Assembly: GCF_022524485.1 (NCBI RefSeq)
Contig: NZ_JAKXMK010000046.1
Location: forward strand, 1 to 64,000
Length of the DNA stretch: 64,000 nt
Reading direction: 5' to 3'
DNA from: Pseudonocardia alaniniphila
Lineage (GTDB): Bacteria > Actinomycetota > Actinomycetes > Mycobacteriales > Pseudonocardiaceae
Shown here piece by piece: positions 32,453 through 40,529 of the stretch. A program made the position numbers and the translations under genes. How positions within the stretch are numbered: the stretch's first letter is position 1; every line of letters starts with the position of its first letter. The notes beneath the pieces are model-generated. The model did not search any database. It was not told where the DNA came from and saw only the letters and a program-made list of their open reading frames with translations.

Positions 32453-34267
32453 TCAGGACAGGTGGTGCACCTCCTGAAGCCCGTACACGGGCGTCGGGAT
32501 GCCTTCGTGGCGCGCCTTCAGCTGCAGGGCCAGATAGAGCGAGTAATGGCGGGACTGGTGCAGGTTGCCGCCGTGGAACCACAGCCCCTCCTGCTGGGTG
32601 GGCTTCCACATGTTGCGCTGCTCGCCCTCCCACGGCCCGGGGTCCTTGGTGGTGGCGGAGCCCAGACCCCAGACCTTGCCGACCTTGTCGGCCACTTCCT
32701 GGCTGATCAGGTCGGCGGCCCAGCCGTTCATCGAGCCGTAGCCGGTGGCGTAGACCACGAGATCTGCGGGCAGCTCGGTGCCGTCGTCGAGCACCACGGC
32801 GTCCTCCGTCAGCTCACGGACCGTGCCACGCACGAGCTTGATGTCCCCGTTCGCGACGAGGTCACCCGCGCCGACGTCGATGTAGTAGCCCGAGCCGCGC
32901 CGCAGGTACTTCATGAACAGGCCCGACTCGTCGTCACCGAAGTCGAGCCAGAAGCCTGCCTTCTCCAGCCGCTCGTAGAAGTCGGCGTCGCGCTCGCGGA
33001 TCGCGTCGTAGATCGGCTTCTGGAACTCGTGCATGATCCGGTACGGCAGCGACGCGAAGATCATGTCCGCCTTCTGCGTCGTGATCCCGCCCGCCACCGC
33101 CCGCTCGGAGTACAGGTCGGCCAGCCCCAGCTCCATCAGCGAGTCGGACTTCACGATGTGCGTCGACGAGCGCTGCACCATCGTCACATCGGTGCCGTGC
33201 TCCCACAGCGCCGCGCAGATGTCGTGAGCCGAGTTGTTCGAGCCGATCACCACCACGCGCTTGCCCGCGTAGGCATCCGGCCCGGGGTGCTGGGAGCTGT
33301 GGTGCTGATCGCCGCGGAAGCGGTCCTGGCCGGGGAGGGTGGGCACGTTCGCCTTGCCGGACATGCCGGTGGCCAGCACGAGCTGCTTGGGGTGCAGCAC
33401 CACCTGCTCGCCTGCCCGGTCGAGCACCACGGTCCACTCGCCGGCCGCCTCGTCGTAGGACGCGCTGGTGGCGGTCGTGGAGGACCAGTAGTTGATCTCC
33501 ATGACCTTCGTGTACATCTCCAGCCAGTCGCCGATCTTGTCCTTCGGCGAGAAGACCGGCCAGTTCTTCGGGAAGTCGATGTAGGGCAGGTGGTCGTACC
33601 AGACCGGGTCGTGCAGGCAGAGCGATTTGTAGCGGCTGCGCCACTGGTCGCCCGGACGTGGGTGGCGGTCCACCACCACGTGCGGGATCCCCAGCTGCCG
33701 TAACCGCGCGCCCAGCGCGATCCCGCCCTGACCGCCCCCGACGACCACCACATAGGGCTCGGTGGTGCGGCCCATCTCGGCCTGCTCCGCCTCGCGGGCC
33801 TCCTTCCAGGAGATCCGGTCGCGGTGGGCCCCGTGCTCCACACCCATGGGCCGCTGTTCGCCCTGGGGCTCCTCGTGGCCCTTCAGCTCGTAGAGCGTGG
33901 TGAGGAAGGTCCACGCCCCCTCCTCGACCAGCCGCAGATGCCCCCGGCCACGCCCGACGGCCGTCTCGAACTCCAGCCACGCCTCGACGACGCCGCCGGC
34001 CTCCGTCGGCTCCTCGGTCGTACGGAAACCCCGGGGGTCGGTGCGCTCGAGCGTGGTCCGCAGCAGCTCCGCCACACCCTCGCGGCCCTCGACCGTGGTG
34101 ATGTTCCAGGTGAACGCGATGAGGTCGCGCCAGAACGAGGTGGTCGCGAACAACCCGGCCGCGCGCTCGGCGTCCCGCGCGGCCAGCGCCGCTTCGAAGT
34201 CCGCCAGCCACGTGTCGACACGTTCACGCGCCGTCGTGCCGGACGCCGGTTCGAGCGTCTGCGTCAT
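32453..34267 (-). CDS. Flavin-containing monooxygenase fused to an N-terminal NTF2/SnoaL-like domain
   Basis: 604 residues. Residues 1 to about 150 are an NTF2/SnoaL-like domain (VDTWLADFEAALAARDAERA, then FWRDLIAFTWNITTVEGREG). From about residue 172 comes a class B flavoprotein monooxygenase: FAD site VVVVGGGQGGIALGARLRQL, the FMO fingerprint FRGDQHHSSQHPG (FxGxxxH), and the NADPH site KRVVVIGSNNSAHDICAALW. LVVYATGYGSMNGWAADLI is the late FMO/BVMO motif. The reaction is probably N- or S-oxidation or Baeyer-Villiger on an organic substrate; the NTF2 domain may bind or lid it. GGGGAGCGAGA precedes the ATG. It is divergent from a GAF regulator that probably controls it. Confidence 0.9.
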   Translation of the reverse strand: MTQTLEPASGTTARERVDTWLADFEAALAARDAERAAGLFATTSFWRDLIAFTWNITTVEGREGVAELLRTTLERTDPRGFRTTEEPTEAGGVVEAWLEFETAVGRGRGHLRLVEEGAWTFLTTLYELKGHEEPQGEQRPMGVEHGAHRDRISWKEAREAEQAEMGRTTEPYVVVVGGGQGGIALGARLRQLGIPHVVVDRHPRPGDQWRSRYKSLCLHDPVWYDHLPYIDFPKNWPVFSPKDKIGDWLEMYTKVMEINYWSSTTATSASYDEAAGEWTVVLDRAGEQVVLHPKQLVLATGMSGKANVPTLPGQDRFRGDQHHSSQHPGPDAYAGKRVVVIGSNNSAHDICAALWEHGTDVTMVQRSSTHIVKSDSLMELGLADLYSERAVAGGITTQKADMIFASLPYRIMHEFQKPIYDAIRERDADFYERLEKAGFWLDFGDDESGLFMKYLRRGSGYYIDVGAGDLVANGDIKLVRGTVRELTEDAVVLDDGTELPADLVVYATGYGSMNGWAADLISQEVADKVGKVWGLGSATTKDPGPWEGEQRNMWKPTQQEGLWFHGGNLHQSRHYSLYLALQLKARHEGIPTPVYGLQEVHHLS

Positions 34268-34349
34268 TCTCGCTCCCCGTGGTCGTGCGCCCTCCTCGTC
34301 GACGGCGCCCTGGTTCGCAGGAAACACGGCGACGGAGCAACACAGCAGG

Positions 34350-34367
34350 GTTGCAAGGGGTTGCAAC
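34350..34367. promoter_or_regulatory. Probable operator between monooxygenase and its regulator
   Basis: A perfect inverted repeat GTTGCAA-GGGG-TTGCAAC, with further half sites GCAAC near 34338 and GTTGCA near 34394, inside the 153-bp divergent promoter. The repeated half site points to a dimeric, probably multi-site regulator. Confidence 0.55.
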
Positions 34368-34420
34368 GGTCCCTTGTGCCCCGTATCGCGCGGGTTGCAG
34401 GATGGCGGCCGGAGGAACCC

Positions 34421-35647
34421 ATGCCCCGTCCGGAGAGCGCAGTACGGCCCGGTGAGGACCCACGAGAGCGGGCCAGGGTGCTCGGCCGGGTACGGGATGC
34501 CGCTCTGAGCGGGGCCGCTCCCCCGGTCTCCCCACGGCCGGTGATCAGCGCATCGTGGCGGCGGGTGCGGGACGCCGGGCTCGACCCACGCGGATCGGCC
34601 GAGCAACCGCTGCTCGACCAGGCCGACCTCGAGCAGCGCCGCGCGGCCAGCGGGCTCGCGCCCCTCCTCCCGCTGTTGCGGGCCCGGCTGCTGCCTGTGG
34701 CCGAGGCAGCCGCCCAGATCATGGTCGTGGTCGACGCCGAGGGGCACGTGCTGTGGCGCGAGGGCGGAGCCGCCGTCCGGCGCCGGGCCGACGACCTCCG
34801 GTTCGTCGAGGGCTCGGCGTGGGACGAGAACACCGTCGGCACCAACGCGATCGGCACGAGCCTGGTGGTCGAGGAACCCCTGCACGTCTACGCCGGGGAG
34901 CACTGGTCGGAAGGCCACCAGCCGTGGACCTGCGCGGCAGCGCCCCTGCACGACCCGATCACCGACCGCCTGCTGGGCGCGGTCGACCTGAGCGGGCCCG
35001 CCCACACCGTCCACGCCAGCACGGTTGCGCTCGTCGACGCCGTCGCCCGGCTCGTCGAGCTGGAGCTACGGCTCACGCACGAGCGGGCGGTCGAGCGGCT
35101 GCGGGTGGTCGCGGCGCCGGTGCTCGCCCGGCTGTCCGGCCCGGCTCTGGTGGTGAGTCAGGACGGCATCCCCGCGGCCGCGGTCGATCTCCCCGTCCCG
35201 GCCAGGGTGGCGATGCCCGACGCACTGGCGGCGGGCGAGGTGTGGCTGCCGGGACTCGGGCTCTGCAGCGCCGAACCACTGCCGGGAGGATGGCTGCTTC
35301 GCCCCCGGACGGCGGGCGCGGACGGTCCCACCCATCTGCTGGTCGACCTCACGAGCGCGCCGCCCCAGATTCACGTGACCACCGCCAGCGGCTCCTGGCA
35401 GCAGACGCTGACCCCGCGCCACGCCGAGGTGCTCCGGGCGCTGGCCCGCAGTCCGGAGGGCCGCTCGGCCGCGCAGCTCGCCGAGGACCTCTTCGGCGAG
35501 GGCGGCAGCCGCGTCACCGTGCGCGCCGAGATGTCACGGCTGCGCCGGACGCTCGGCCCGCTGCTGCAGCACCGGCCGTACCGCATCGCCGCAGGGGTGC
35601 GCGTCGAGCTGCGGGAGCCGGCGGCGGGAGTCATCCACTCCTCGTGA
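34421..35647 (+). CDS. AcoR-like GAF-domain transcription regulator without sigma-54 AAA+ domain
   Basis: 408 residues. The N-terminus (PRPVISASWRRVRDAGLDPR) and GAF domain (FVEGSAWDENTVGTNAIGTS, then HWSEGHQPWTCAAAPLHDPI) are those of AcoR/MimR-type activators of ketone, diol and monooxygenase operons. The central sigma-54-interacting AAA+ module is missing. After a variable region (about 230-330) the C-terminus is a winged-helix-like domain (TLTPRHAEVLRALARSPEGR, then VTVRAEMSRLRRTLGPLLQH). GGAGGAACCC before the ATG fixes the start. It is divergent from the FMO gene; its 3' end overlaps the MFS gene by 17 bp. Confidence 0.87.
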   Translation: MPRPESAVRPGEDPRERARVLGRVRDAALSGAAPPVSPRPVISASWRRVRDAGLDPRGSAEQPLLDQADLEQRRAASGLAPLLPLLRARLLPVAEAAAQIMVVVDAEGHVLWREGGAAVRRRADDLRFVEGSAWDENTVGTNAIGTSLVVEEPLHVYAGEHWSEGHQPWTCAAAPLHDPITDRLLGAVDLSGPAHTVHASTVALVDAVARLVELELRLTHERAVERLRVVAAPVLARLSGPALVVSQDGIPAAAVDLPVPARVAMPDALAAGEVWLPGLGLCSAEPLPGGWLLRPRTAGADGPTHLLVDLTSAPPQIHVTTASGSWQQTLTPRHAEVLRALARSPEGRSAAQLAEDLFGEGGSRVTVRAEMSRLRRTLGPLLQHRPYRIAAGVRVELREPAAGVIHSS

Positions 35648-36773
35648 CGTCCGGCGCGACCGGAGCGCGCAGCAGTCGGGGCAAGGCCACGGAGATCAGC
35701 ACGCCGAGGGCCGCCACCAGCGGAATCGCGCCGACGGCCCATGCCGCGTACACGCCGAAGGTGGCGATGTCGGTGCCGATTCCGGCCACTGAGGTGACCG
35801 TGGCACGCGATCGGCTCTCGATCCGCTCCTGCAGGCGCGCGTCCACCACCACGAGGACGCACCGGTACGCGCCGTAGAACGCGGCCAGCGCCGCGATCCC
35901 CGCCGGATGGTCGGCGAGCCCGGCCGCTCCGAACAGGAACATCGCAGCTCCGAGCACCACGGCGAGCGACACGGAGCCCAGCCGGCCTGCCCGCCCCGCG
36001 AGGGCGGCCCCCACCACCCCGGCCAGCACGATCGGCAGGTCGGCCACCGGGACGAAGGCCGTAGGCACCCCCCAGCCGACGACGATGAGCGGGAAGTACT
36101 CCTCCACCGCGTCGAAGGCTCCCAGCAAGGCCGTGGCCACCACGACGGCACGGACACCGGGCCGGTTCGCGGCGACGACGAGACCGGCGCGCAGCGTCGC
36201 GAGATAGCTCAGCTCGTCCTCGTCCTCGTCGGTGCCGCTCCCACGCGGGGGCTCCGGCAGGCGGGACGCCATCGCGGCCGCGGCCAGGCATACTCCGACG
36301 CTCACCCACCCGACCAGCGGAAACCCGCCCACGGCGTACAGCACGGTGGCGGCGAGCGCGGCCGGGAGCTGCGCGACCAGCTCCGCTGCGGTGACCCACC
36401 CGTTGACCCGGGCGTACTGCTCCTCGGCGCCTGCGGCGACCAGCCCGTCGTAGAGCAGTGCCTCCTGCGCGCCGGACACGAGCACACCGCCCAAGCCCCA
36501 GAGGACGAACCCGAGCGCGAACCCGGCGAAGCTCGGCAGCAGAACCCAGGCGCCGTAGCCGCAGGCCTGCAGGACCCCAGCGGCAACCAGGCAGGCGCGC
36601 CGCGAGAAGCGGTCGGCGAGCGCACCGGACGGCACCTCGGCGACGACCCCGACGGCGGACCAGATCGCGAACAGCGCGGAGATCTCGGCCGCGGACAGGC
36701 CGCTGTCGGCGAACAGCAGCGCGTAGAGGGGGTAGAGCGGGATGACATCGGCCAGCAACGCCCACCCGAGCAT
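35631..36773 (-). CDS. MFS transporter
   Basis: About 380 residues, 11-12 TM helices. MFS motif A lies between TM2 and TM3 (EVPSGALADRFSRRACLVAA); ALFADSGLSAAEISALFAIW begins the typical N-domain. A charged loop (EPPRGSGTDEDEDELSYLAT) separates the two six-helix halves. The ATG at 36773 is taken as start; an in-frame TTG at 36806 adds 11 residues. The gene is convergent with the GAF regulator and might export a product of the monooxygenase, but there is no shared transcript. Confidence 0.87.
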   Translation of the reverse strand: MLGWALLADVIPLYPLYALLFADSGLSAAEISALFAIWSAVGVVAEVPSGALADRFSRRACLVAAGVLQACGYGAWVLLPSFAGFALGFVLWGLGGVLVSGAQEALLYDGLVAAGAEEQYARVNGWVTAAELVAQLPAALAATVLYAVGGFPLVGWVSVGVCLAAAAMASRLPEPPRGSGTDEDEDELSYLATLRAGLVVAANRPGVRAVVVATALLGAFDAVEEYFPLIVVGWGVPTAFVPVADLPIVLAGVVGAALAGRAGRLGSVSLAVVLGAAMFLFGAAGLADHPAGIAALAAFYGAYRCVLVVVDARLQERIESRSRATVTSVAGIGTDIATFGVYAAWAVGAIPLVAALGVLISVALPRLLRAPVAPDVTRSG

Positions 36774-36926
36774 GCGTCGGGCCAGCGGACGGGCCGGGGG
36801 CGGCAAGGTGCGTCAACCGGGCATAACGCCCAAGCTAACGGACCCCCGTCGCCCCGGCCGAACGCTTTTCGATGAGCGGTCGCGACATGGACACGTATCG
36901 CTGTTCCGCGCGCGCCGCACTCCGCG

Positions 36927-37451
36927 TCATGTCTCCATGAGACTGCCGGCGGGGCGGGCCAGCTCCCGCCCGAGGTGCGCCGGCGCCGGTCGGCCCCGGC
37001 GGATCAGTCTGCGGAGGTCGGCAGCGCTCTGGTAGCTGAGCTGGAGATGGAAGTAGTTGACGTACTCGGCCACGGCGAAGAGCCACACCGCCGCCGCGAA
37101 CCACTGCGCGAAACCGCCACCGGTCACGATGTCGGCGACGACCACGACCAGCGTGACACCGAGCACGACGATCAGTCCCACGCGCGCAATGGCGAATGCA
37201 CGCAGGTTCGGGGTGCGCGCGAGACCCCGGCTCGCCTTGGCGGCGCGGGCGAACCAATAGCAGGCCCCGACGACGAGCGCCGCGTCGACCGCGACCCAGG
37301 CCGCCACGGCGCCCGCCGTCGGGCCGGTCACTCGTAGGAACACCGCGGGTAGCAGCACGGCACACAAGAGCTCCACCGCACCCTGGACTCGCAACCGTCG
37401 CGCCATCGCTTCGCCTGCCACCCGCCAAGCATCCACTGGATCACCGGACAT
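36927..37451 (-). CDS. Hypothetical four-TM membrane protein
   Basis: About 174 residues with four predicted TM helices (VQGAVELLCAVLLPAVFLRV; AVAAWVAVDAALVVGACYWF; VGLIVVLGVTLVVVVADIVT; FAAAVWLFAVAEYVNYFHLQ). It ends in a basic tail (LRRLIRRGRPAPAHLGRELA). The FAVAEYVNYFHLQL segment occurs in small actinobacterial membrane proteins, but I cannot assign a function. The start at 37451 is uncertain. The gene is isolated. Confidence 0.7.
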   Translation of the reverse strand: MSGDPVDAWRVAGEAMARRLRVQGAVELLCAVLLPAVFLRVTGPTAGAVAAWVAVDAALVVGACYWFARAAKASRGLARTPNLRAFAIARVGLIVVLGVTLVVVVADIVTGGGFAQWFAAAVWLFAVAEYVNYFHLQLSYQSAADLRRLIRRGRPAPAHLGRELARPAGSLMET

Positions 37452-37584
37452 TTCGCCATGGCACCCCACAACGGTAAAAGTCGAACAGATGGGATCATCC
37501 GGAGACGATCCTCAACCACCACGAGGCCTCGATGAGCCCGACGGGGCGGGCGAAACGCCAGGCCGACCGCTGAAGGAGCGCATG

Positions 37585-38139
37585 ATGGGCACGATCAAGG
37601 TGCACGAGTTCACCACCATCGACGGAGTGATCGACACACCGACCTGGACCTTCGGCTACGAGTTCACCCCCGGGATGAGCGACGCCCTGGGCACCGTCAC
37701 GGGTTCGTGCACGGCCATCCTGCTCGGCCGCACCACCTACGAGATGTTCGCCCCGGCCTGGTCCTCCCGCACCGTGGAAGACGACCCCGGGGCCCCGTTC
37801 TTCAACGACACCCCCAAGTACGTCGTCTCCTCCACCTTGGAGCAGGCCGACTGGAACAACTCGAGCGTGCTCGGCGGCTACGACACCGAATCCATCCGCA
37901 AGTTCAAGGATGGCGTGGACGGCGGGATCTACATCAGCGGTAGCGCCACTCTCGTCCGGGCCCTGATCGCCGACGGCCTGGTCGACGAACTCCACCTGTT
38001 CGTCTACCCGGTCGCACTCGGCACGGGCTTGCGGCTGTTCCCCGAGGGCACACCGAAGACGACGATGACCCTTGTCGGTAGCCAGGCCTTCGACAACGGA
38101 GTGGTGCAGTTGACCTACGGGCCGGGCACCTCGGACTGA
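37585..38139 (+). CDS. Dihydrofolate reductase-fold protein (RibD C-terminal type)
   Basis: 184 residues with the DHFR/RibD reductase fold. It shows KVHEFTTIDGVIDTPTWTFG, ILLGRTTYEMFAPAW (NADP-binding helix), KYVVSSTLEQADWNNSSVLG, and GGIYISGSATLVRALIADGL (GS-x-L cofactor loop). LVDELHLFVYPVALGTGLRLF is the usual C-terminal strand. Members reduce unknown pteridine- or flavin-like substrates. AAGGAG precedes ATGATG. A hairpin terminator follows. Confidence 0.9.
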   Translation: MGTIKVHEFTTIDGVIDTPTWTFGYEFTPGMSDALGTVTGSCTAILLGRTTYEMFAPAWSSRTVEDDPGAPFFNDTPKYVVSSTLEQADWNNSSVLGGYDTESIRKFKDGVDGGIYISGSATLVRALIADGLVDELHLFVYPVALGTGLRLFPEGTPKTTMTLVGSQAFDNGVVQLTYGPGTSD

Positions 38140-38164
38140 ACCGATCGCCCCACGTCGCGGGTTT

Positions 38165-38210
38165 GACAACGCACCCCGGAACCTCCTTGTCAGGTTCCGG
38201 GTGCGTTGTC
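38165..38210. terminator. Long hairpin after the DHFR-fold gene
   Basis: An inverted repeat of about 19-20 bp (GACAACGCACCC... paired with ...GGTGCGTTGTC, one bulged C) around the loop CCTTGTC. It probably ends the upstream gene. It also marks the exact 5' border of the truncated carbonic anhydrase, so it may be a junction scar. Confidence 0.65.
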
Positions 38211-38578
38211 GCTCGTCGATTTGTTCGAACCGACCTGCGCAGACAATTCTTTCCCTGGGTGCCGACGTGCTTCTGGTGCTCGGTCACGACGACTGCGGCG
38301 CCGTCAAGACCGCGATCGATGTGGCTGACGGGAAGATGCCCGCAGGAGAGTTCGCGCCGTTGACGGACCCGATTCAACCGGCGGTGGCGGAGGCGCGCCG
38401 GACCGGCGCAACCGGACCGGCGTTGCTGCACGAGGCCATTGCAGCGAACGTGCGCCTGGTGGTCGCCGCGCTGCCCGCCATGGCTTCCGGGCTTGCGCAG
38501 GCGGTGCAGGCCGGCAAGTTGACCATTCGGGGCGGCGTGCTCACCCTGTCCAGCGGAAAGATCGACCTGCTCGACTGA
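38201..38578 (+). pseudogene. Truncated beta-carbonic anhydrase (C-terminal part only)
   Basis: The frame encodes the second half of a beta-class carbonic anhydrase: ILSLGADVLLVLGHDDCGAV holds the zinc ligands His and Cys of the HxxC motif, and LTIRGGVLTLSSGKIDLLD is the C-terminal strand. The first half, with the CxDSR motif carrying the other Cys ligand and the catalytic Asp/Arg pair, is absent. The sequence before the fragment (RCRSSICSNRPAQT) is unrelated, and any start codon would lie inside the hairpin at 38165-38210. Reading frame and codon bias are still good, so the deletion may be recent. No activity expected. Confidence 0.75.
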
Positions 38579-38590
38579 AGAATTGCCGGC

Positions 38591-39208
38591 GTGACCGCGA
38601 ACGCGACAGAACGCTCGTACGCACCACTGACCGATGCTCACCTTGCACGTCTGTCGGTGATCGCCGACGAGGACCACCGCCACTTCACCCGGCGGCAGGG
38701 GCGTCCGGAGTACTCGGCACGCCGGCTCTGCGTGACCCTTGCGCAGGGAGCTGCGCTCCACCGCCTCGATGGCACAACGGGCGTCAAGGACATCGACGTG
38801 TGGACGTTCTACGCGGCGATCCTGGGCGAACCGTTCACGTTCGGCCAGCGGAAGCGACACGTCGACTTCGGGGTGTCGGAGCACGGCCGGAACTCCTACC
38901 CCGACCACTTCGAGCACCGCCAGTTGCCGCGGTGGTCACGGTTCGCCGGGCGACGAGTCGATCTCATGATTCGAAGCCTTCCCGTCCCTCCCGAGGCACC
39001 CTCCGACGCGATCGTCGATGCGCTTCGCCGGTGGCTGACCGCCGGCGCGCAGCGGCGCCGGGCCGACCCGGAAGACAGGATGCCGTCGAACTGGTGGCTC
39101 GCGCAGAAGGCCGTCGTGCTGATCGATCCCATCACGGATCGCGGGCAGGTCGTCTGGCCGGCAGGGCCCACGTCTCCCGATCATGCTTGCACCGCCTTGC
39201 TCGGATGA
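38591..39208 (+). CDS. Hypothetical protein with nucleotidyltransferase-like motif
   Basis: 205 residues from a GTG. It is a soluble protein of a type I have seen in many actinobacteria without assigned function. The core reads CVTLAQGAALHRLDGTTGVK, then DIDVWTFYAAI, a G-x(n)-DxDxW arrangement like the metal-binding strand of the nucleotidyltransferase fold. Later blocks are RHVDFGVSEHG, RFAGRRVDLMIRSLPVPPEA and LAQKAVVLIDPITDRGQVVW. The start lies 12 bp after the carbonic anhydrase remnant. Metal-dependent nucleotidyl transfer is possible from the motif alone; there is no toxin or antitoxin partner. Confidence 0.7.
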   Translation: MTANATERSYAPLTDAHLARLSVIADEDHRHFTRRQGRPEYSARRLCVTLAQGAALHRLDGTTGVKDIDVWTFYAAILGEPFTFGQRKRHVDFGVSEHGRNSYPDHFEHRQLPRWSRFAGRRVDLMIRSLPVPPEAPSDAIVDALRRWLTAGAQRRRADPEDRMPSNWWLAQKAVVLIDPITDRGQVVWPAGPTSPDHACTALLG

Positions 39209-39230
39209 GCTAATTTCTGTTCGTGCAAGC
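39185..39230. promoter_or_regulatory. Promoter and probable operator of the leaderless TetR gene
   Basis: GCTTGCAC (39185-39192) and GTGCAAGC (39223-39230) are perfect 8-bp inverted arms, 30 bp apart. The first contains a -35-like TTGCAC (39187-39192), followed by an 18-bp spacer and a -10-like TAATTT (39211-39216). The predicted transcription start falls on the GTG at 39223, which begins the second arm. This predicts a leaderless mRNA whose -35 and start codon are both covered by operator half sites. Confidence 0.55.
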
Positions 39231-39825
39231 AAGAACGTTCACCGGGTCGGGCAGGCGAGCCCAAATCGTGACGGCGGCGATCGAGGTGATCGCCGAGGTC
39301 GGCTACGCCAAGGCGTCGTTCAGCCGGATCGCGAAGCACGCGGACCTGTCGAGCACCGGCATGATCAGCTACCACTTCGCAGGCAAGGACGACCTGCTCA
39401 CGGCGTGCGTCGCCGAGATCGAGCAGGTCACCGGGGCGTTCATGCAGCCGCGCATCGACGCTGCCGACGGCCACGTCGCGCGCCTGCGCGCCTACGTCGA
39501 GTCGAACCTCGCGCTTGTCGGCGAGCACCCCGCGGCCGTCCGGGCACTGATCGACATCGTGAAAAACGCCGCCTCGCAGAGCCCCGCCGTCAACGGCCGT
39601 CTCGCCGTGTTCGAGGAGCACTTCCGCTCCGGGCAGGCGGCGGGCGTCTTCCGCCCCTTCGACGTGCGGACCGTGACCATCGCCCTCATCACCGGCCTCG
39701 ACGCGGTCGTCGTCACCGCGGCCGACACAGCACCCGAACCCACCGAGCTCGCCCGCCTGGGGCGCGAGCTCGCCGATCTGTACGTGCGGGCGACCGCACT
39801 CGATCCCGAGGGGGGATCCGCCTGA
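39223..39825 (+). CDS. TetR/AcrR family transcriptional regulator
   Basis: 200 residues. The HTH is at about residues 8-58 (RRAQIVTAAIEVIAEVGYAK, then FSRIAKHADLSSTGMISYHF, then AGKDDLLTACV). The C-terminal domain is helical (RLRAYVESNLALVGEHPAAV). It shares an almost identical recognition-helix region with the TetR gene at 0.4-1.1 kb. The GTG at 39223 starts inside an operator-like inverted repeat. The stop overlaps the next start (TGATG), so it is translationally coupled to the membrane protein that follows, its likely regulated partner. Confidence 0.92.
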   Translation: MQARTFTGSGRRAQIVTAAIEVIAEVGYAKASFSRIAKHADLSSTGMISYHFAGKDDLLTACVAEIEQVTGAFMQPRIDAADGHVARLRAYVESNLALVGEHPAAVRALIDIVKNAASQSPAVNGRLAVFEEHFRSGQAAGVFRPFDVRTVTIALITGLDAVVVTAADTAPEPTELARLGRELADLYVRATALDPEGGSA

Positions 39826-40484
39826 TGATCGACGAGAAGACCGTGCCCGACGCGGGCCTATGCCGGGTGATCCGCGCCAACGCGATGACCGTCGTGTTCG
39901 AGGTGGTCGTGCCGATGGCACTGTTCTACGGTCTGCGCGCCGCGGGCGTGAGCCAGTGGTGGGCACTCATGGCCGGCGTCCTCGTGGCCGCGCCCTTCGT
40001 GGTCTGGACCATCGTCCGAAACCGCCGGGTCGATCTCCCCGCCCTGGTCACGTTGAGCGTCCTGGTGCTCTCCGTCGTGCTCGGCCTACTGTCGGACGAC
40101 CCACGCACCCTGGCGATCCGGGAGGGGTGGACCGCCGCGCTCGGCGGCCTGTTCGGCGTGTGGATGCTGGTCACCGTCGTCGTCGGCAGGCCCGCCCAGC
40201 TGACGTTGGGCCGGACGATCGCCGAGGTCAAGCGCGGCGCCGAGGGTGCGGCCGCGTGGGCGGCCCGCTGGGAGACCGACGCCCGGTTCCGGCGCGGACT
40301 GCGCATCAACACGGCCGTCTGGGGCGCCGTGTTGCTGGCCAACGCCGTGGCGCACGTCGTGCTCGTCTACACGCTGCCCATCGACCTCATCTCCCTGGTC
40401 ACCACCGTGGTGTGGCTCGGCGCGCTGGCGTGCCTGATCACCTGGCACGTCTGGTACCTCCGCAAGGAACACCTCGATGCCTGA
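39825..40484 (+). CDS. VC0807-like hypothetical membrane protein
   Basis: 219 residues with five or six TM helices (AMTVVFEVVVPMALFYGLRA; QWWALMAGVLVAAPFVVWTI; LPALVTLSVLVLSVVLGLLS; WTAALGGLFGVWMLVTVVVG; two more near the C-terminus). Overall layout resembles the VC0807-type family of small membrane proteins. The ATG at 39825 overlaps the TetR stop. A transport or drug-response role is suggested only by the coupling to the TetR gene. Confidence 0.78.
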   Translation: MIDEKTVPDAGLCRVIRANAMTVVFEVVVPMALFYGLRAAGVSQWWALMAGVLVAAPFVVWTIVRNRRVDLPALVTLSVLVLSVVLGLLSDDPRTLAIREGWTAALGGLFGVWMLVTVVVGRPAQLTLGRTIAEVKRGAEGAAAWAARWETDARFRRGLRINTAVWGAVLLANAVAHVVLVYTLPIDLISLVTTVVWLGALACLITWHVWYLRKEHLDA

Positions 40485-40529
40485 CGTCCTGGTGGCGGGC
40501 CGGCCTGCCGCAGCGTGCTCGTGGACGCG

